Assembly: GCA_035292685.1 (NCBI GenBank)
Contig: DATDPP010000008.1
Span: 1-45,092 of the forward strand
Source of the DNA: JALYNX01 sp035292685
GTDB lineage: Bacteria; Actinomycetota; Acidimicrobiia; Spongiisociales; ZC4RG35
Reading direction: 5' to 3'
Length of the DNA: 45,092 bases
Positions 16,137 through 25,917 of this stretch are shown in pieces. Under the pieces are notes generated by a model. The model worked only from the letters and a program-made list of their open reading frames with translations, was not told where the DNA came from and did no database searches. The first letter of the stretch is position 1, and each line of letters begins with the position of its first letter. The translations under genes were made by a program, and so were the position numbers.

Positions 16137-16616
16137 TCAGTCGGACTTGGAGTAGAGATAGGCGCCGTACGCCATCAACCCACATCCGACGATGACCGCC
16201 AATTGGAAAAAGACGTCGATGGCGTCCTCGGGCAGGCCGCCGTCGACCACCGCGAGCACCTCGCGAACTCCGAACACCCCGGCGGCGTAGCCAGTGAATA
16301 CCAGCAGCTTGCTATGAGGGGCGAAGGTGTCCTTACCCCGGAAGTTGTGCAGCCAGATCAGGGCCAGGGCCAAAAAGGCCAGACCGAGGATCACATAGCT
16401 GACGCCCCACTCGTCCAATAGGACGTCGCCGATAAAATCGACGAGCACGGCGAGGATCAGGGCCCCGACAGCAATGATCTGTTCGCCGACGCTCAACTTG
16501 GAAGTCGGGCTTGGTGCCGCTGGCGCCTCGGGGGGCGGAGTGGCTGGGGGAATAGCCGGGGGTGTGGGCTCGAAGGGCTCCGGCGAAGCGCCGGGGCCCG
16601 AGTCTCCATAGGTCAT
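16137..16616 (-). CDS. Pro-rich small membrane protein
   Basis: The 159-residue product starts at ATG 16614-16616. Residues 1-40 are a Pro/Ala/Ser-rich, probably cytoplasmic or disordered segment. Four likely membrane helices follow (about 45-65, 70-90, 102-120 and 132-152), the second containing ILGLAFLALALIWL. I recognise no family and there are no catalytic motifs. It is followed on the same strand by no gene of its own operon and faces the permease tail to tail. Confidence 0.65.
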   Translation of the reverse strand: MTYGDSGPGASPEPFEPTPPAIPPATPPPEAPAAPSPTSKLSVGEQIIAVGALILAVLVDFIGDVLLDEWGVSYVILGLAFLALALIWLHNFRGKDTFAPHSKLLVFTGYAAGVFGVREVLAVVDGGLPEDAIDVFFQLAVIVGCGLMAYGAYLYSKSD

Positions 16617-16652
16617 CAGTCCTCCTCTTAGAACCGAGTCAAATCCTGGGGT

Positions 16653-16946
16653 TCAGGGCAGCTCGGAAACGACCTTCCTGAACTCGGACTCGCTTAGCGC
16701 CGCCATTGTTACCGTGCTCACGTTGCCCGCCATCCCGAGGGTCATGACAGCCTTGGCCGCGGTTGCCGCGTCCGGGGCATCGGCAACCGTCACGATGTCA
16801 TATTCACCAAAGGTGAGGTAGAAGTCCTCGATGGTGACCCCCATTGATGCCAGCCCTTCTCGGGCCGCGTCCAGTCGGGCCGGGCTCTCCTTGATGGCGG
16901 CCATGCCCTGTGCGGTGTAGTTGCCCAGAATGATGTATTTGGCCAT
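16653..16946 (-). CDS. GYD-domain protein
   Basis: The start is chosen at ATG 16944-16946 because AAGAAGGAG lies just upstream; the longer reading frame has no such site. The 97-residue product matches the GYD family, small proteins named for a Gly-Tyr-Asp-type motif, seen here as FGEYDIVTVADAPD. The opening YIILGNYTAQGMAAIKESP is also characteristic. Family function is not established, and the fold is expected to be a ferredoxin-like dimer. It is divergent from the polyamine-type ABC importer, but no functional link is known. Confidence 0.85.
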   Translation of the reverse strand: MAKYIILGNYTAQGMAAIKESPARLDAAREGLASMGVTIEDFYLTFGEYDIVTVADAPDAATAAKAVMTLGMAGNVSTVTMAALSESEFRKVVSELP

Positions 16947-17083
16947 GAATCTCCTTCTTTGCCGGGGCCTTGGAGCTGAACCTAGTCCCCCGGCCGAATG
17001 CCGGGGACCACAAATGGCTATCTTGACGCCGCCGGGCATCGTCGCCCCCGAATAGTCTCGGTGAGAGGGAGGTCAGAGCCCCA
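16947..17083. promoter_or_regulatory. Divergent gap upstream of the ABC importer operon
   Basis: This 137-bp gap holds a small GC hairpin (CCCCGGC 16988-16994 with GCCGGGG 17000-17006) and, near its end, AGGGAGG at 17066-17072 serving the ABC ATPase. No clear -35/-10 pair could be assigned. Confidence 0.3.
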
Positions 17084-18186
17084 TTGGCCGCTGCGGTGAG
17101 TCTCGACAAGGTAAGCAAACTGTTCGGCGAGACCCGCGCGGTCAACGGCGTGACGCTTGACATCGCCGATGGTGAGTTCTTCTCGATGCTCGGCCCCTCG
17201 GGGAGTGGCAAGACAACCTGCCTGAGGATGATCGCCGGTTTCGAGATGCCAAGTGAGGGACGGGTGGTGCTGCATGGGATCGACGTTTCCGGGCTCCCCC
17301 CTTATGACCGTGATGTGAACACCGTGTTCCAGGACTACGCCCTGTTTCCGCACATGACGGTGGCGGAGAACGTCGGTTACGGCCCGATGGTTCGCAAGGT
17401 GGAAGCGAAGGAGCGCTCCAAGAGGGTGAACGAGGCCCTGGCCATGGTCCATCTCGAGGATTTCGCCCAACGCAAGCCGAGCCAGCTCTCAGGCGGCCAA
17501 CGACAACGGGTGGCTCTGGCTCGGGCCCTGATCAACAGGCCTTCGGTCCTGCTCCTCGACGAGCCCCTCGGCGCCCTCGACCTCAAACTCCGCCAGGCGA
17601 TGCAACTGGAGCTCAAGACCCTGCAACGAGAGGTGGGGATCACCTTCATCTATGTCACCCACGATCAGGAGGAGGCCCTGACCATGAGTGACCGGCTGGC
17701 AGTCTTCAATCAGGGACAGGTGGAACAGCTGGGGACTCCCTCGGACGTGTACGAGAACCCGCGTAATGCCTTCGTGGCCGGGTTCGTGGGCACCTCCAAT
17801 GTCGTCTCGGGCCCCCTCGCTCAGCGGATCATGGGATCGAGCAGACCGTTCACCGTGAGACCCGAGAAGATCAGCATCGGTGAGCCATCTGCCGAGCTGG
17901 CAACCGACACGGCTGGCGTCGACGGCGTGGTGACCGAGGCCATCTACCTGGGGATGTACACCAAGTTCCGGGTCCAGGTCGAGGGGGCGATCCTCGAAGT
18001 CGCCAGTCAGAACGCAGCGGTGGATCACTTCGAGGCTGCTCGCCAGGTCGGGCGTCGGGTGGGCCTGAGATGGCAGAGGAGTTCGTGCCGACCCCTGGAG
18101 GACAGCCCTACAGGAGTCGATGCGATCGACAAGACTCCGGCTTACGCCGGGGCCAGTAACGACAACCACGAGGAGGAAACGAACAA

Positions 18187-18190
<4 letters not shown>
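17084..18190 (+). CDS. potA: Polyamine-type ABC transporter ATPase (PotA-like)
   Basis: The 368-residue product starts at TTG 17084 and is the ATPase that drives the importer encoded downstream. Walker A is GPSGSGKT (37-44), the Q-loop Gln is at 83, the signature is LSGGQ (135-139), Walker B is LLLDEP with Glu160, and the H-loop is His193 in YVTHDQ. A TOBE-type region follows (about 280-345, FTVRPEKISIG and YLGMYTKFRV). The last 25 residues are hydrophilic and beyond the usual end. It is first in a potA-D-B-C order and overlaps the binding-protein start by 4 nt (ATGA). The family includes spermidine/putrescine importers. Substrate specificity is set by the binding protein and is not certain. 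Confidence 0.9.
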
Positions 18191-19371
<1,181 letters not shown>

Positions 19372-19379
19372 CCATGTGT

Positions 19380-19409
19380 TGTGGGGAGCGGTTCCAACCG
19401 CTCCCCACA
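19380..19409 (+). promoter_or_regulatory. Intercistronic hairpin between binding protein and permease genes
   Basis: Perfect 14-bp arms (19380-19393 and 19396-19409; core GTGGGGAGCGGTT) have a CC loop. It begins 9 nt after the potD-like stop and ends before the potB-like start at 19427. Such hairpins can stabilise upstream mRNA or terminate partly, giving more binding protein than permease. No T-run follows. Confidence 0.65.
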
Positions 19410-19426
19410 CCTTCCGCCGCCTTCGA

Positions 19427-20359
19427 ATGACGGACACCTCGACACGCCCGCCCCTCCTGCACCGGGTCTCAACCTATCTCCACCAACGACCCCGGCTGCG
19501 TCTCCTGCTCATGATCGGGCTGCCGGCCATATGGCTGGTAGGGGTCTACGGGGGCAGCCTCCTAGCGCTGCTGGTTCAGAGTTTCTTCCGGCTCAACCCG
19601 TTCTCCGGGGTCCTGGAGAGAGTCATCTCATTGGACACCTGGAACACGCTGTTCACCGGAGCCAACACCGCGGTGATGATCCGTACCGTGAGCATGGCTG
19701 CCGTGGTGACCGTCGCCTGTGTGGTGCTGGCATTCCCTCTCGCCTATTTCATGGCCCGCTATGCCCACAAGAAGACCAAGACCATCCTCGTATTGGCAGT
19801 GCTCATCCCTCTCTGGTCTTCGTACCTGGTGCGGGTGTATTCGTGGAAGCTGATCCTTGCGGCCGACGGGATCATCAATTGGTTCGTTGAGCGACTCGGT
19901 ATGGAGGCGGCGTTAGAGGCTTTTCTGAATGTTCCCGGGATTGGAGGGCCGTCCCTATCCATATCCCTGTTCGGCCAGTTCCTGGTGTTCGTGTACATCT
20001 GGCTGCCGTTCATGATTCTCCCGATTCATGCCTCGCTCGAAAGGGTGCCGGGCTCACTTCTCGAGGCGTCGGCTGATCTGGGAGCGCAGCCCGCGCTTAC
20101 CTTCCGCAAGGTGACCTGGCCGATGGCCATCCCCGGGGTGGCTGCCGGATCGATCTTCACGTTCTCCCTCACCTTGGGTGACTACATCATCCCCACGATC
20201 ATCGGTGACTCCAGCCCGTTCATCGGGTTGGCCATCTACTCCTATCAGGGGGTGGCCGGCAACCTCCCTCTGGCCGCGGCCTTTTCCTTCGTCCCGATAG
20301 CGGTCATGGCGGTGTATCTCACAGTGGCTCGCAAGTTCGGGGCATTCGAGGCCCTGTGA
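19427..20359 (+). CDS. potB: ABC permease (PotB-like)
   Basis: The start is placed at ATG 19427, after the hairpin; a longer in-frame reading from 19376 would run through the hairpin and adds no membrane sequence. The 310-residue product has about six membrane helices and the BPD_transp_1 fold. The EAA loop, EASADLGAQPALTFRKVTWP followed by MAIPG, contacts the ATPase. It forms a heterodimer with the next permease. Its stop overlaps the GTG start of that gene (GTGA). A possible Shine-Dalgarno site is weak. Confidence 0.9.
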   Translation: MTDTSTRPPLLHRVSTYLHQRPRLRLLLMIGLPAIWLVGVYGGSLLALLVQSFFRLNPFSGVLERVISLDTWNTLFTGANTAVMIRTVSMAAVVTVACVVLAFPLAYFMARYAHKKTKTILVLAVLIPLWSSYLVRVYSWKLILAADGIINWFVERLGMEAALEAFLNVPGIGGPSLSISLFGQFLVFVYIWLPFMILPIHASLERVPGSLLEASADLGAQPALTFRKVTWPMAIPGVAAGSIFTFSLTLGDYIIPTIIGDSSPFIGLAIYSYQGVAGNLPLAAAFSFVPIAVMAVYLTVARKFGAFEAL

Positions 20360-21144
20360 GAAAGAAGGCTGGCCTCGGTCTCAAGATCGCCGCGGGATTC
20401 ACCCTCGCCTACCTGCATATCCCGATCTTGTTCGTGTTTCTCTACGCCTTCACGACCGAGGAGGCCACCTTCAAATTCCCCCCACCCGGCTACACCACCG
20501 ACTGGTTCGGGGTGGCCTGGCAAAACAGCGCCATCCGCTCCGCGGTGAGCCTCTCGATGCGTGTCGCCCTGGTGTCGACCCTGATCGCGCTGGTGCTGGG
20601 GACCCTGGCCGCCGCCGCGGTGTGGCGCAGCAAGTTCTTCGGGCGCAACGCGTTTTCACTGTTCGTGATCCTTCCGATAGCCCTTCCCGGGATCATCACC
20701 GGAATCGCCCTTCGCTCGGCGATCAATCTGGGGGATCTCAAGTTCTCCTTCTGGACCCTGGTCATTGGTCACGCCACTTTCTGTGTGGCCGTGGCGTTCA
20801 ACAATGTGATCGCCCGCATGAGGCGAACCTCACCGTGGCTGATGGAGGCCTCGATGGATCTCGGGGCCCGGGGCTGGCAGACCTTCCGCCATGTCCTGCT
20901 TCCGCAACTGGCGCCGGCGATGGTGGTTGGGGGAATGCTTGCGTTCGCGCTGTCCTTCGACGAGATCATCGTGACCACCTTCACCGCGGGGAATCAACAG
21001 ACGCTTCCGATCTGGATTTTCTCGTCACTGGTTCGCCCCCGCAGTCGCCCCGTCACCAACGTGGTGGCAGTATTCGTGATTCTCATCACGTTCATACCGA
21101 TCGTCCTGGCCCATAGGTTCGCCCAAAGGGCCGAGGAGTCCTGA
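20356..21144 (+). CDS. potC: ABC permease (PotC-like)
   Basis: The 262-residue second permease subunit starts at GTG 20356, overlapping the previous stop by 4 nt. It has about six membrane helices and an EAA loop reading EASMDLGARGWQTFRHVLLP. A C-terminal FDEIIVTTFTAGNQQTLPIW segment is typical of PotC. With the PotB-like partner it forms the translocation channel. The operon probably continues into the aldehyde dehydrogenase 17 nt downstream. Confidence 0.9.
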   Translation: MRKKAGLGLKIAAGFTLAYLHIPILFVFLYAFTTEEATFKFPPPGYTTDWFGVAWQNSAIRSAVSLSMRVALVSTLIALVLGTLAAAAVWRSKFFGRNAFSLFVILPIALPGIITGIALRSAINLGDLKFSFWTLVIGHATFCVAVAFNNVIARMRRTSPWLMEASMDLGARGWQTFRHVLLPQLAPAMVVGGMLAFALSFDEIIVTTFTAGNQQTLPIWIFSSLVRPRSRPVTNVVAVFVILITFIPIVLAHRFAQRAEES

Positions 21145-21161
21145 GCAGATAGGAGCAGCCC

Positions 21162-22604
21162 ATGGCGTGGGACCTTTGGATCAATGGAAAGTGGACACCC
21201 AGCAGGGGTGGCGAGCCTCTGAAAGTCGAGAACCCGGCGACCGGGGAGATCGTCGACGAGGTCGTCGACGCCTCCGGTGAGGACGTGAACACCGCGGTGG
21301 AGGCGGCCAGGGACGCATTCTTCGACGGTCGATGGTCCGGGCAGACCGGAGGCGAACGGGCCCGGGTGATCCACAAGTTGGCGGATCTCCTCGAAGGTAG
21401 GGCCGAGGACTTCGCCCGGGTGGAGTCCGAGGACACCGGCAAGCCCTATGCCCAGAACTCATTGGGAGGCGACCTCCCGTTCGGTGTGGACAACCTGCGC
21501 TTCTTCGCTGCCGCGGCGCGCAACATCGCCGGCACCGCGGCGGGTGACTTTGCCGCCGGGTACACATCGATCCTTCGGCGCGAGCCGGTGGGCCCTGTGG
21601 GTCAGATCGTCCCGTGGAACTACCCGCTGCTCATGGCGATCTGGAAGGTGGGGCCGGCACTGGCTGCGGGCTGCACCACGGTCCTCAAGCCGGCCCCCGG
21701 CACCCCGCGAACCGCTCTGATGCTCGGCGAGCTCGCCTCGGAGGCCGGCGTCCCCGATGGTGTCCTCAATGTGATCAGCGGCGGCAACGATGCGGGCCAG
21801 GCGCTGGTGGAACATCCAGACCTCCGCATGGTGTCGCTGACCGGCTCCACCGGTACCGGCAAGAAGGTGATGAAGACCGCCGCCGACACGCTGAAGCGGG
21901 TGCATCTCGAGTTGGGCGGGAAGGCGCCCTTTATCGTGTTCGAGGATGCCGACCTGGAGGCCCTGGCGGAGACGGCCATGGTGGGAGCCTGCTTCAACAC
22001 CGGGCAGGACTGCACCGCGGCCACCCGGCTCTATGTCGAGAGAGGCCGGTTCGGGGACACAGTTGACGCGGTCGTCGAGTCTTTCAAGGGGATCACCATC
22101 GGAGACCCCTGGGACGAGGAGACCTTCCTCGGCCCTCTCATCTCGGCGGCCCAACGGGACCGGGTCACCGGTTTCGTGGAACGGGCCCGCGAGGAAGGGG
22201 CCAACGTGGTGCTGGGGGGCAACGTCCCCGAAGGGTTCGACAAGGGCTACTACTACTCACCGACCGTGATCGTCGACGTCGATCAGAAGTCGGAGATCGT
22301 CCAGCAGGAAGTCTTCGGGCCGGTGCTGGTGGTTCTCCCCTTCGATGGCGAGGAACAGGCCATCCAACTCGGAAACGACGTGCTCTACGGGTTGGCGGCC
22401 TCGATTTGGACCAAGGACATCGGTCGGGCCATGCGGCTTTCCTCGGCCCTCGAATTCGGGACGGTGTGGGTCAACGACCACTTGCCGCTGGCCTCAGAGG
22501 CCCCGCACGGCGGATTCAAACAGTCGGGTTTCGGCAAGGACATGTCGCTGGAGTCGGTCCACGACTACACCATCACCAAACACGTGATGGTGAAACATGG
22601 GTAG
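21162..22604 (+). CDS. Aldehyde dehydrogenase, aminobutyraldehyde/betaine-aldehyde type
   Basis: The 480-residue cytoplasmic ALDH starts at ATG 21162 behind AGGAGC. Catalytic Cys284 (NTGQDCTAATR), Glu250 (LELGGKAPF) and Asn153 (VPWNYP) are present. The sequence pattern resembles aminoaldehyde dehydrogenases (4-aminobutyraldehyde or betaine aldehyde). Lying 17 nt behind the polyamine-type importer, it likely oxidises an aldehyde derived from the imported amine. It differs clearly from the ALDH at 10820, so the two probably have separate substrates. The amine oxidase or transaminase that would supply the aldehyde is not obvious in the window. Confidence 0.9.
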   Translation: MAWDLWINGKWTPSRGGEPLKVENPATGEIVDEVVDASGEDVNTAVEAARDAFFDGRWSGQTGGERARVIHKLADLLEGRAEDFARVESEDTGKPYAQNSLGGDLPFGVDNLRFFAAAARNIAGTAAGDFAAGYTSILRREPVGPVGQIVPWNYPLLMAIWKVGPALAAGCTTVLKPAPGTPRTALMLGELASEAGVPDGVLNVISGGNDAGQALVEHPDLRMVSLTGSTGTGKKVMKTAADTLKRVHLELGGKAPFIVFEDADLEALAETAMVGACFNTGQDCTAATRLYVERGRFGDTVDAVVESFKGITIGDPWDEETFLGPLISAAQRDRVTGFVERAREEGANVVLGGNVPEGFDKGYYYSPTVIVDVDQKSEIVQQEVFGPVLVVLPFDGEEQAIQLGNDVLYGLAASIWTKDIGRAMRLSSALEFGTVWVNDHLPLASEAPHGGFKQSGFGKDMSLESVHDYTITKHVMVKHG

Positions 22605-22716
22605 GCGGGTAGCGCAGCTCAGGAGAACAGCATTGTCCGCTAGCCGATGACGACCACTCTTTCCTCGGCGGCCCGCCGATCTCGATCGCTCATCGAGCGA
22701 CTGGTGACATCGAGAG

Positions 22717-23304
22717 CTACTCCTCAAGTCCGAGCCGCACGATGGGACGTGTCGGGTTGCGACGCACGATCTCGACAAACCCCTCCTCTTGAAACATCCC
22801 GAGCGTGCCCGTGAAGTAATCGACTGCGGAGGCCCGTTCCCCGTCGACTGGATAACCCTCCACCAGCCTGCCGCCTTCATCCCTGGCGAATCCCATCGCC
22901 GCCGCTAGCAAGGCGCTGGCGATGCCCCGGCGCCGGTAACCCACCCGGACCACGAAACAGTTGATCGACCAGGTCTCGGCTTCGTCGATCGGCTTGAGGA
23001 CGCGGGATCGCTCGATGGTCGGGAACTCATCTCGGGACCCGACCGAAACCCAACCCACCGGAGTGCCGTCCAGATAACCGATCAAACCGGGAGGTCGACC
23101 CTGGGCGGCACGGTCGGCGAACCGGTCGCGATTGTCCCGCTTGTCCAGAAACCCCCCGTCGGGTCGGCGCCAATGCATGCAGAAGCACCACCTGGGAGTG
23201 CCGCGCTCCCCGAACACCTGCTCCATGTCCCCGAACCGCTGCGGGGTGAGCGGGCGCGATGTCAGAACACCTCCATCGACCGCGGCCGAGACCGACCATT
23301 CCAT
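22717..23304 (-). CDS. GNAT-family N-acetyltransferase
   Basis: The 195-residue product is a GNAT-fold acetyltransferase. The acetyl-CoA site is visible at INCFVVRVGYRRRGIASALL (motif A, with R-x-x-G-I-A), followed by AAAMGFARDEGGRLVEGYPV and a C-terminal FQEEGFVEIVRR. The acceptor is unknown. ATG 23302-23304 comes 2 nt after the stop of a 62-residue upstream reading frame (TGAgaATG), suggesting coupled translation. The pair is divergent from the WYL regulator, so that regulator may control it. Confidence 0.85.
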   Translation of the reverse strand: MEWSVSAAVDGGVLTSRPLTPQRFGDMEQVFGERGTPRWCFCMHWRRPDGGFLDKRDNRDRFADRAAQGRPPGLIGYLDGTPVGWVSVGSRDEFPTIERSRVLKPIDEAETWSINCFVVRVGYRRRGIASALLAAAMGFARDEGGRLVEGYPVDGERASAVDYFTGTLGMFQEEGFVEIVRRNPTRPIVRLGLEE

Positions 23305-23306
23305 TC

Positions 23307-23495
23307 TCAGGCACCGATCCTCTCCGGCTCGCCGTCTGCCTGCCTCGCCTGTAATTCAATCATCTCGGCGTCCCACGACGGGAGTGGAGGGACCGTTTCA
23401 TTCTCAGCCCGTCGCCACCTATTGCGCCGTTCCGAGGTGGCCCTCCGCTCCTCGACCACGCCCTTCGCCATTTCGTAGTTCACGAAAGGATGCAC
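23307..23495 (-). CDS. Small charged protein upstream of the acetyltransferase
   Basis: This 62-residue reading frame begins at GTG 23493-23495 with GAAGGGA just upstream. The sequence is rich in Arg and Glu (VVEERRATSERRNRWRRAEN) with a more acidic end; there is no export signal or known domain. Similar short basic proteins are common beside actinobacterial genes. Support comes from the start site and the tight link to the acetyltransferase start, not from family recognition. Confidence 0.5.
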   Translation of the reverse strand: MHPFVNYEMAKGVVEERRATSERRNRWRRAENETVPPLPSWDAEMIELQARQADGEPERIGA

Positions 23496-23528
23496 CTTTG
23501 TCCCTTCTCTGTGATCCCGTCACCATAC

Positions 23529-23563
23529 GAGATTATGCGGACAGTTTCCGTCCGCATAATCTC
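23529..23563. promoter_or_regulatory. Palindromic operator between acetyltransferase and WYL regulator genes
   Basis: Perfect 14-bp arms GAGATTATGCGGAC (23529-23542) and GTCCGCATAATCTC (23550-23563) are separated by 7 nt. Each arm contains a CATAAT box readable as a -10 on its own strand, so a bound dimer would block both divergent promoters. It ends 15 nt before the regulator ATG, fitting autoregulation. Confidence 0.8.
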
Positions 23564-23578
23564 TAAGATAACTGACAG

Positions 23579-24538
23579 ATGCATAGCGCCGAGCGCCTCC
23601 TGAAGCTCCTGGGACTGCTGGAAGGACGGATCGATTGGACCGCCGAGGAACTGGCCAGGAGACTTCAGGTCACCCCTCGAACGGTGAGACGGGACATCGC
23701 CCGGCTGCGCGATCTCGGTTACCCGGTGCGGGCGACGGCTGGGCCCGGCGGTGGTTACCGGCTTGGGGCTGGAGGCAAGCTCCCACCACTCCTCCTCGAC
23801 GACGAGGAAGCTTTGGCGGTGGCCTTGGGGTTGCGAGTGGCGACCACCACGGCCGTCGGCGGTTTGGAGGAGGCGTCGTTGTCGGCCATGTCGAAACTCG
23901 AACATGTCCTGCCTCCACGACTTCGCGCCCGGCTCGAAGACATTTCGGTGGCGACCATTTCCACGCTTTCCACGTCGGCCTCGAGGGTCGATCACAACAC
24001 CCTTGCCATAGCTGCCTCCGCCGCCCGCACGCGCCAACGACTGCGGTTCGGGTACACCGACCGGGATAGCCGGTCGTCTGATCGACATACGGAGCCGCTG
24101 CGCTTGGTCCACACCGGGCGTCGCTGGTACCTGGTCGCCTTCGACCTCGACCGCGACGATTGGCGAACCTTCAGGTTGGACCGGGTCTATTCACCGAAGA
24201 CGACCGGGATGCGGTCCATTCGTCGCCCGGAACCTGACCCACAAGAACTGGTTGAGCGTGGCGTGGCCATAGACACCTACACCCACCGGGGAGTGATACG
24301 TCTGCGGACGACGATCGAGCGGGCACGGCGGGTGATCCCAGCCACCGTGGGGGCATTGGAAACCGTCGATGCCGACCAATGCCGCTTGACCATCGGAGCC
24401 GACGAACTCAACTGGTTGGCTCGTTACCTGTTGGGGCTCCCCTGGGAGTTCGTGGTCGAGCAGCCCAACGACCTAGTTGTCGAGTTGCGGGCGATCGGGA
24501 AGAAACTGATCGCCACTCACGGTGCAGAATACATTTAG
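23579..24538 (+). CDS. HTH-WYL transcriptional regulator (YafY-type)
   Basis: The 319-residue product has an N-terminal winged HTH (about 1-60: LSLL-type helix, then ELARRLQVTPRTVRRDIARL). The wing YPVRATAGPGGGYRLG is followed by a WYL domain (about 140-235). WYL residues are in RRWYLVAFDLDRDDWRTFRLDR. A C-terminal WCX-type region follows. WYL domains are thought to sense nucleic acids or small ligands. The ATG lies 15 nt after a perfect palindrome and lacks a good Shine-Dalgarno site. It probably controls itself, the acetyltransferase pair and perhaps the Rieske operon 80 nt downstream. Confidence 0.9.
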   Translation: MHSAERLLKLLGLLEGRIDWTAEELARRLQVTPRTVRRDIARLRDLGYPVRATAGPGGGYRLGAGGKLPPLLLDDEEALAVALGLRVATTTAVGGLEEASLSAMSKLEHVLPPRLRARLEDISVATISTLSTSASRVDHNTLAIAASAARTRQRLRFGYTDRDSRSSDRHTEPLRLVHTGRRWYLVAFDLDRDDWRTFRLDRVYSPKTTGMRSIRRPEPDPQELVERGVAIDTYTHRGVIRLRTTIERARRVIPATVGALETVDADQCRLTIGADELNWLARYLLGLPWEFVVEQPNDLVVELRAIGKKLIATHGAEYI

Positions 24539-24618
24539 GGTCTGGGAGCCCGACCGACGCTCCGCGGGACCAGAATCTCATTTCCGGACTCACCGACCGG
24601 AAAGAAGGGGAAACATTG

Positions 24619-25797
24619 ATGACGTCGCCGCCGCTCAACCAAGTCCAACTACGCAAGGTCTTCGCGGAATTTGGGAGCAATTTCACCCTTCCGTCGGCGG
24701 CTTACACCTCTCTCGAAGTGTATGCCTGGGAGCAGGAAAACCTCTGGCAGAGCACCTGGGTCTGTGTGGGGCGTCTCGACGACCTGTTGGCGCCACGGCA
24801 GGTTCGGGCCATCGATGTCGGCAGAGAGAGTGTCCTGCTCGTTCGCGATGAGGAAGGGACCTTGCGCGCCTTCTCCAATGTGTGCCGGCATCGCGGTCAC
24901 GAGCTTGCTCCGGTCGGCGACGCCATCGAAGTCCGTCTGATCCGCTGCCCCTATCACTCCTGGTCCTACCGGTTCGACGGGACTCTCCGGGCGGCGCCCA
25001 CCTTCACCCAAGGCCAGAGGTTCGACGCCAGCGAGTTCCCGTTGATCTCCCTCGGTGTGGACGTCATGGGGGGATGGGTGTTCGTCGACCTCTCCGGGTC
25101 ATCTATGTCGTTGGGCACCCACTTCGGGAACCTCGCCGAGATCATCTCCCCTTACGAGCCGGAGCGTCTGGTGACAGCGGCGTCGCATTCCTACGAGGTC
25201 CAGGCCAACTGGAAGATCATCGTCGAGAACTACAACGAGTGTTACCACTGCTCCACGATTCATCCCGAGCTTTGTCAGGTGACGCCACCGGACAGTGGGG
25301 TCGATCACATCCCGACGGGCATGTGGCTCGGCGGGACGATGGACCTCAAGGAGCACGCGGTCACCATGTCCCTGGACGGCAGCTCCAATGGGGTGAACTT
25401 CCGCAAGATCGACCACGAGACCACGCGTCAGGTCTGGTACGTCACGGTGACTCCCAACCTGTTGCTTTCCCTTCATCCCGACTACGTCATGACCCACCGA
25501 TTGACCCCGATGGACGTGGACCGCACCTTTGTCGAGTGCGCCTGGCTATTCTCGCCGGAAGCCTTCGACCTTCCCGGTTTCGACCCGTCCTACGCCACCG
25601 ACTTCTGGGACCTCACCAACCGTGAGGATTGGTCCGCCTGCGAAGGGGTGCAACGTGGCATGCGCAACCGTGGCTATCGCCCGGGACCGCTCAGCAGTTG
25701 GGAGGGAACCGTCTATCAATTCCTCGGGGTGATGGCTCGCTTCTATCTCGGCGAAGGCCTGGTCGTCCCCACCGTGCCGCAGCGGGAACTCCACTAG
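24619..25797 (+). CDS. Rieske non-heme iron oxygenase, alpha subunit
   Basis: The start is set at ATG 24619 behind GAAGGGG; upstream in-frame codons lack family character. The 392-residue product has a Rieske [2Fe-2S] domain with CRH (NVCRHRGHEL) and CPYH (RCPYHSW) ligand pairs at about residues 90-115. The catalytic domain shows the mononuclear iron motif NYNECYHCSTIHPEL. The ENYNECYHC form is shared with betaine/stachydrine-type demethylases, which remove N-methyl groups as formaldehyde using O2. The partner reductase (GbcB-like) is not in the window. Co-orientation with GcvT-like and FAD genes supports methylamine or betaine breakdown. Aromatic-ring hydroxylation is a less likely alternative. 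Confidence 0.87.
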   Translation: MTSPPLNQVQLRKVFAEFGSNFTLPSAAYTSLEVYAWEQENLWQSTWVCVGRLDDLLAPRQVRAIDVGRESVLLVRDEEGTLRAFSNVCRHRGHELAPVGDAIEVRLIRCPYHSWSYRFDGTLRAAPTFTQGQRFDASEFPLISLGVDVMGGWVFVDLSGSSMSLGTHFGNLAEIISPYEPERLVTAASHSYEVQANWKIIVENYNECYHCSTIHPELCQVTPPDSGVDHIPTGMWLGGTMDLKEHAVTMSLDGSSNGVNFRKIDHETTRQVWYVTVTPNLLLSLHPDYVMTHRLTPMDVDRTFVECAWLFSPEAFDLPGFDPSYATDFWDLTNREDWSACEGVQRGMRNRGYRPGPLSSWEGTVYQFLGVMARFYLGEGLVVPTVPQRELH

Positions 25798-25917
25798 GAG
25801 CCATCGCAGCAACTCCCGTCGCAGTTGGAGCCCTGACCGGCGGTTCACGCAGCCTCCTGTCCCGGCCGGAGGCCGCTGATGACGGGTTAACCTGCCCCCA
25901 CCGACCCGAGGTTGCCA

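Noticed and set aside
14652..16421. 589-codon plus-strand frame overlapping the permease
   Set aside because: It is an out-of-frame Arg/His-rich shadow of a clear 12-helix transporter.
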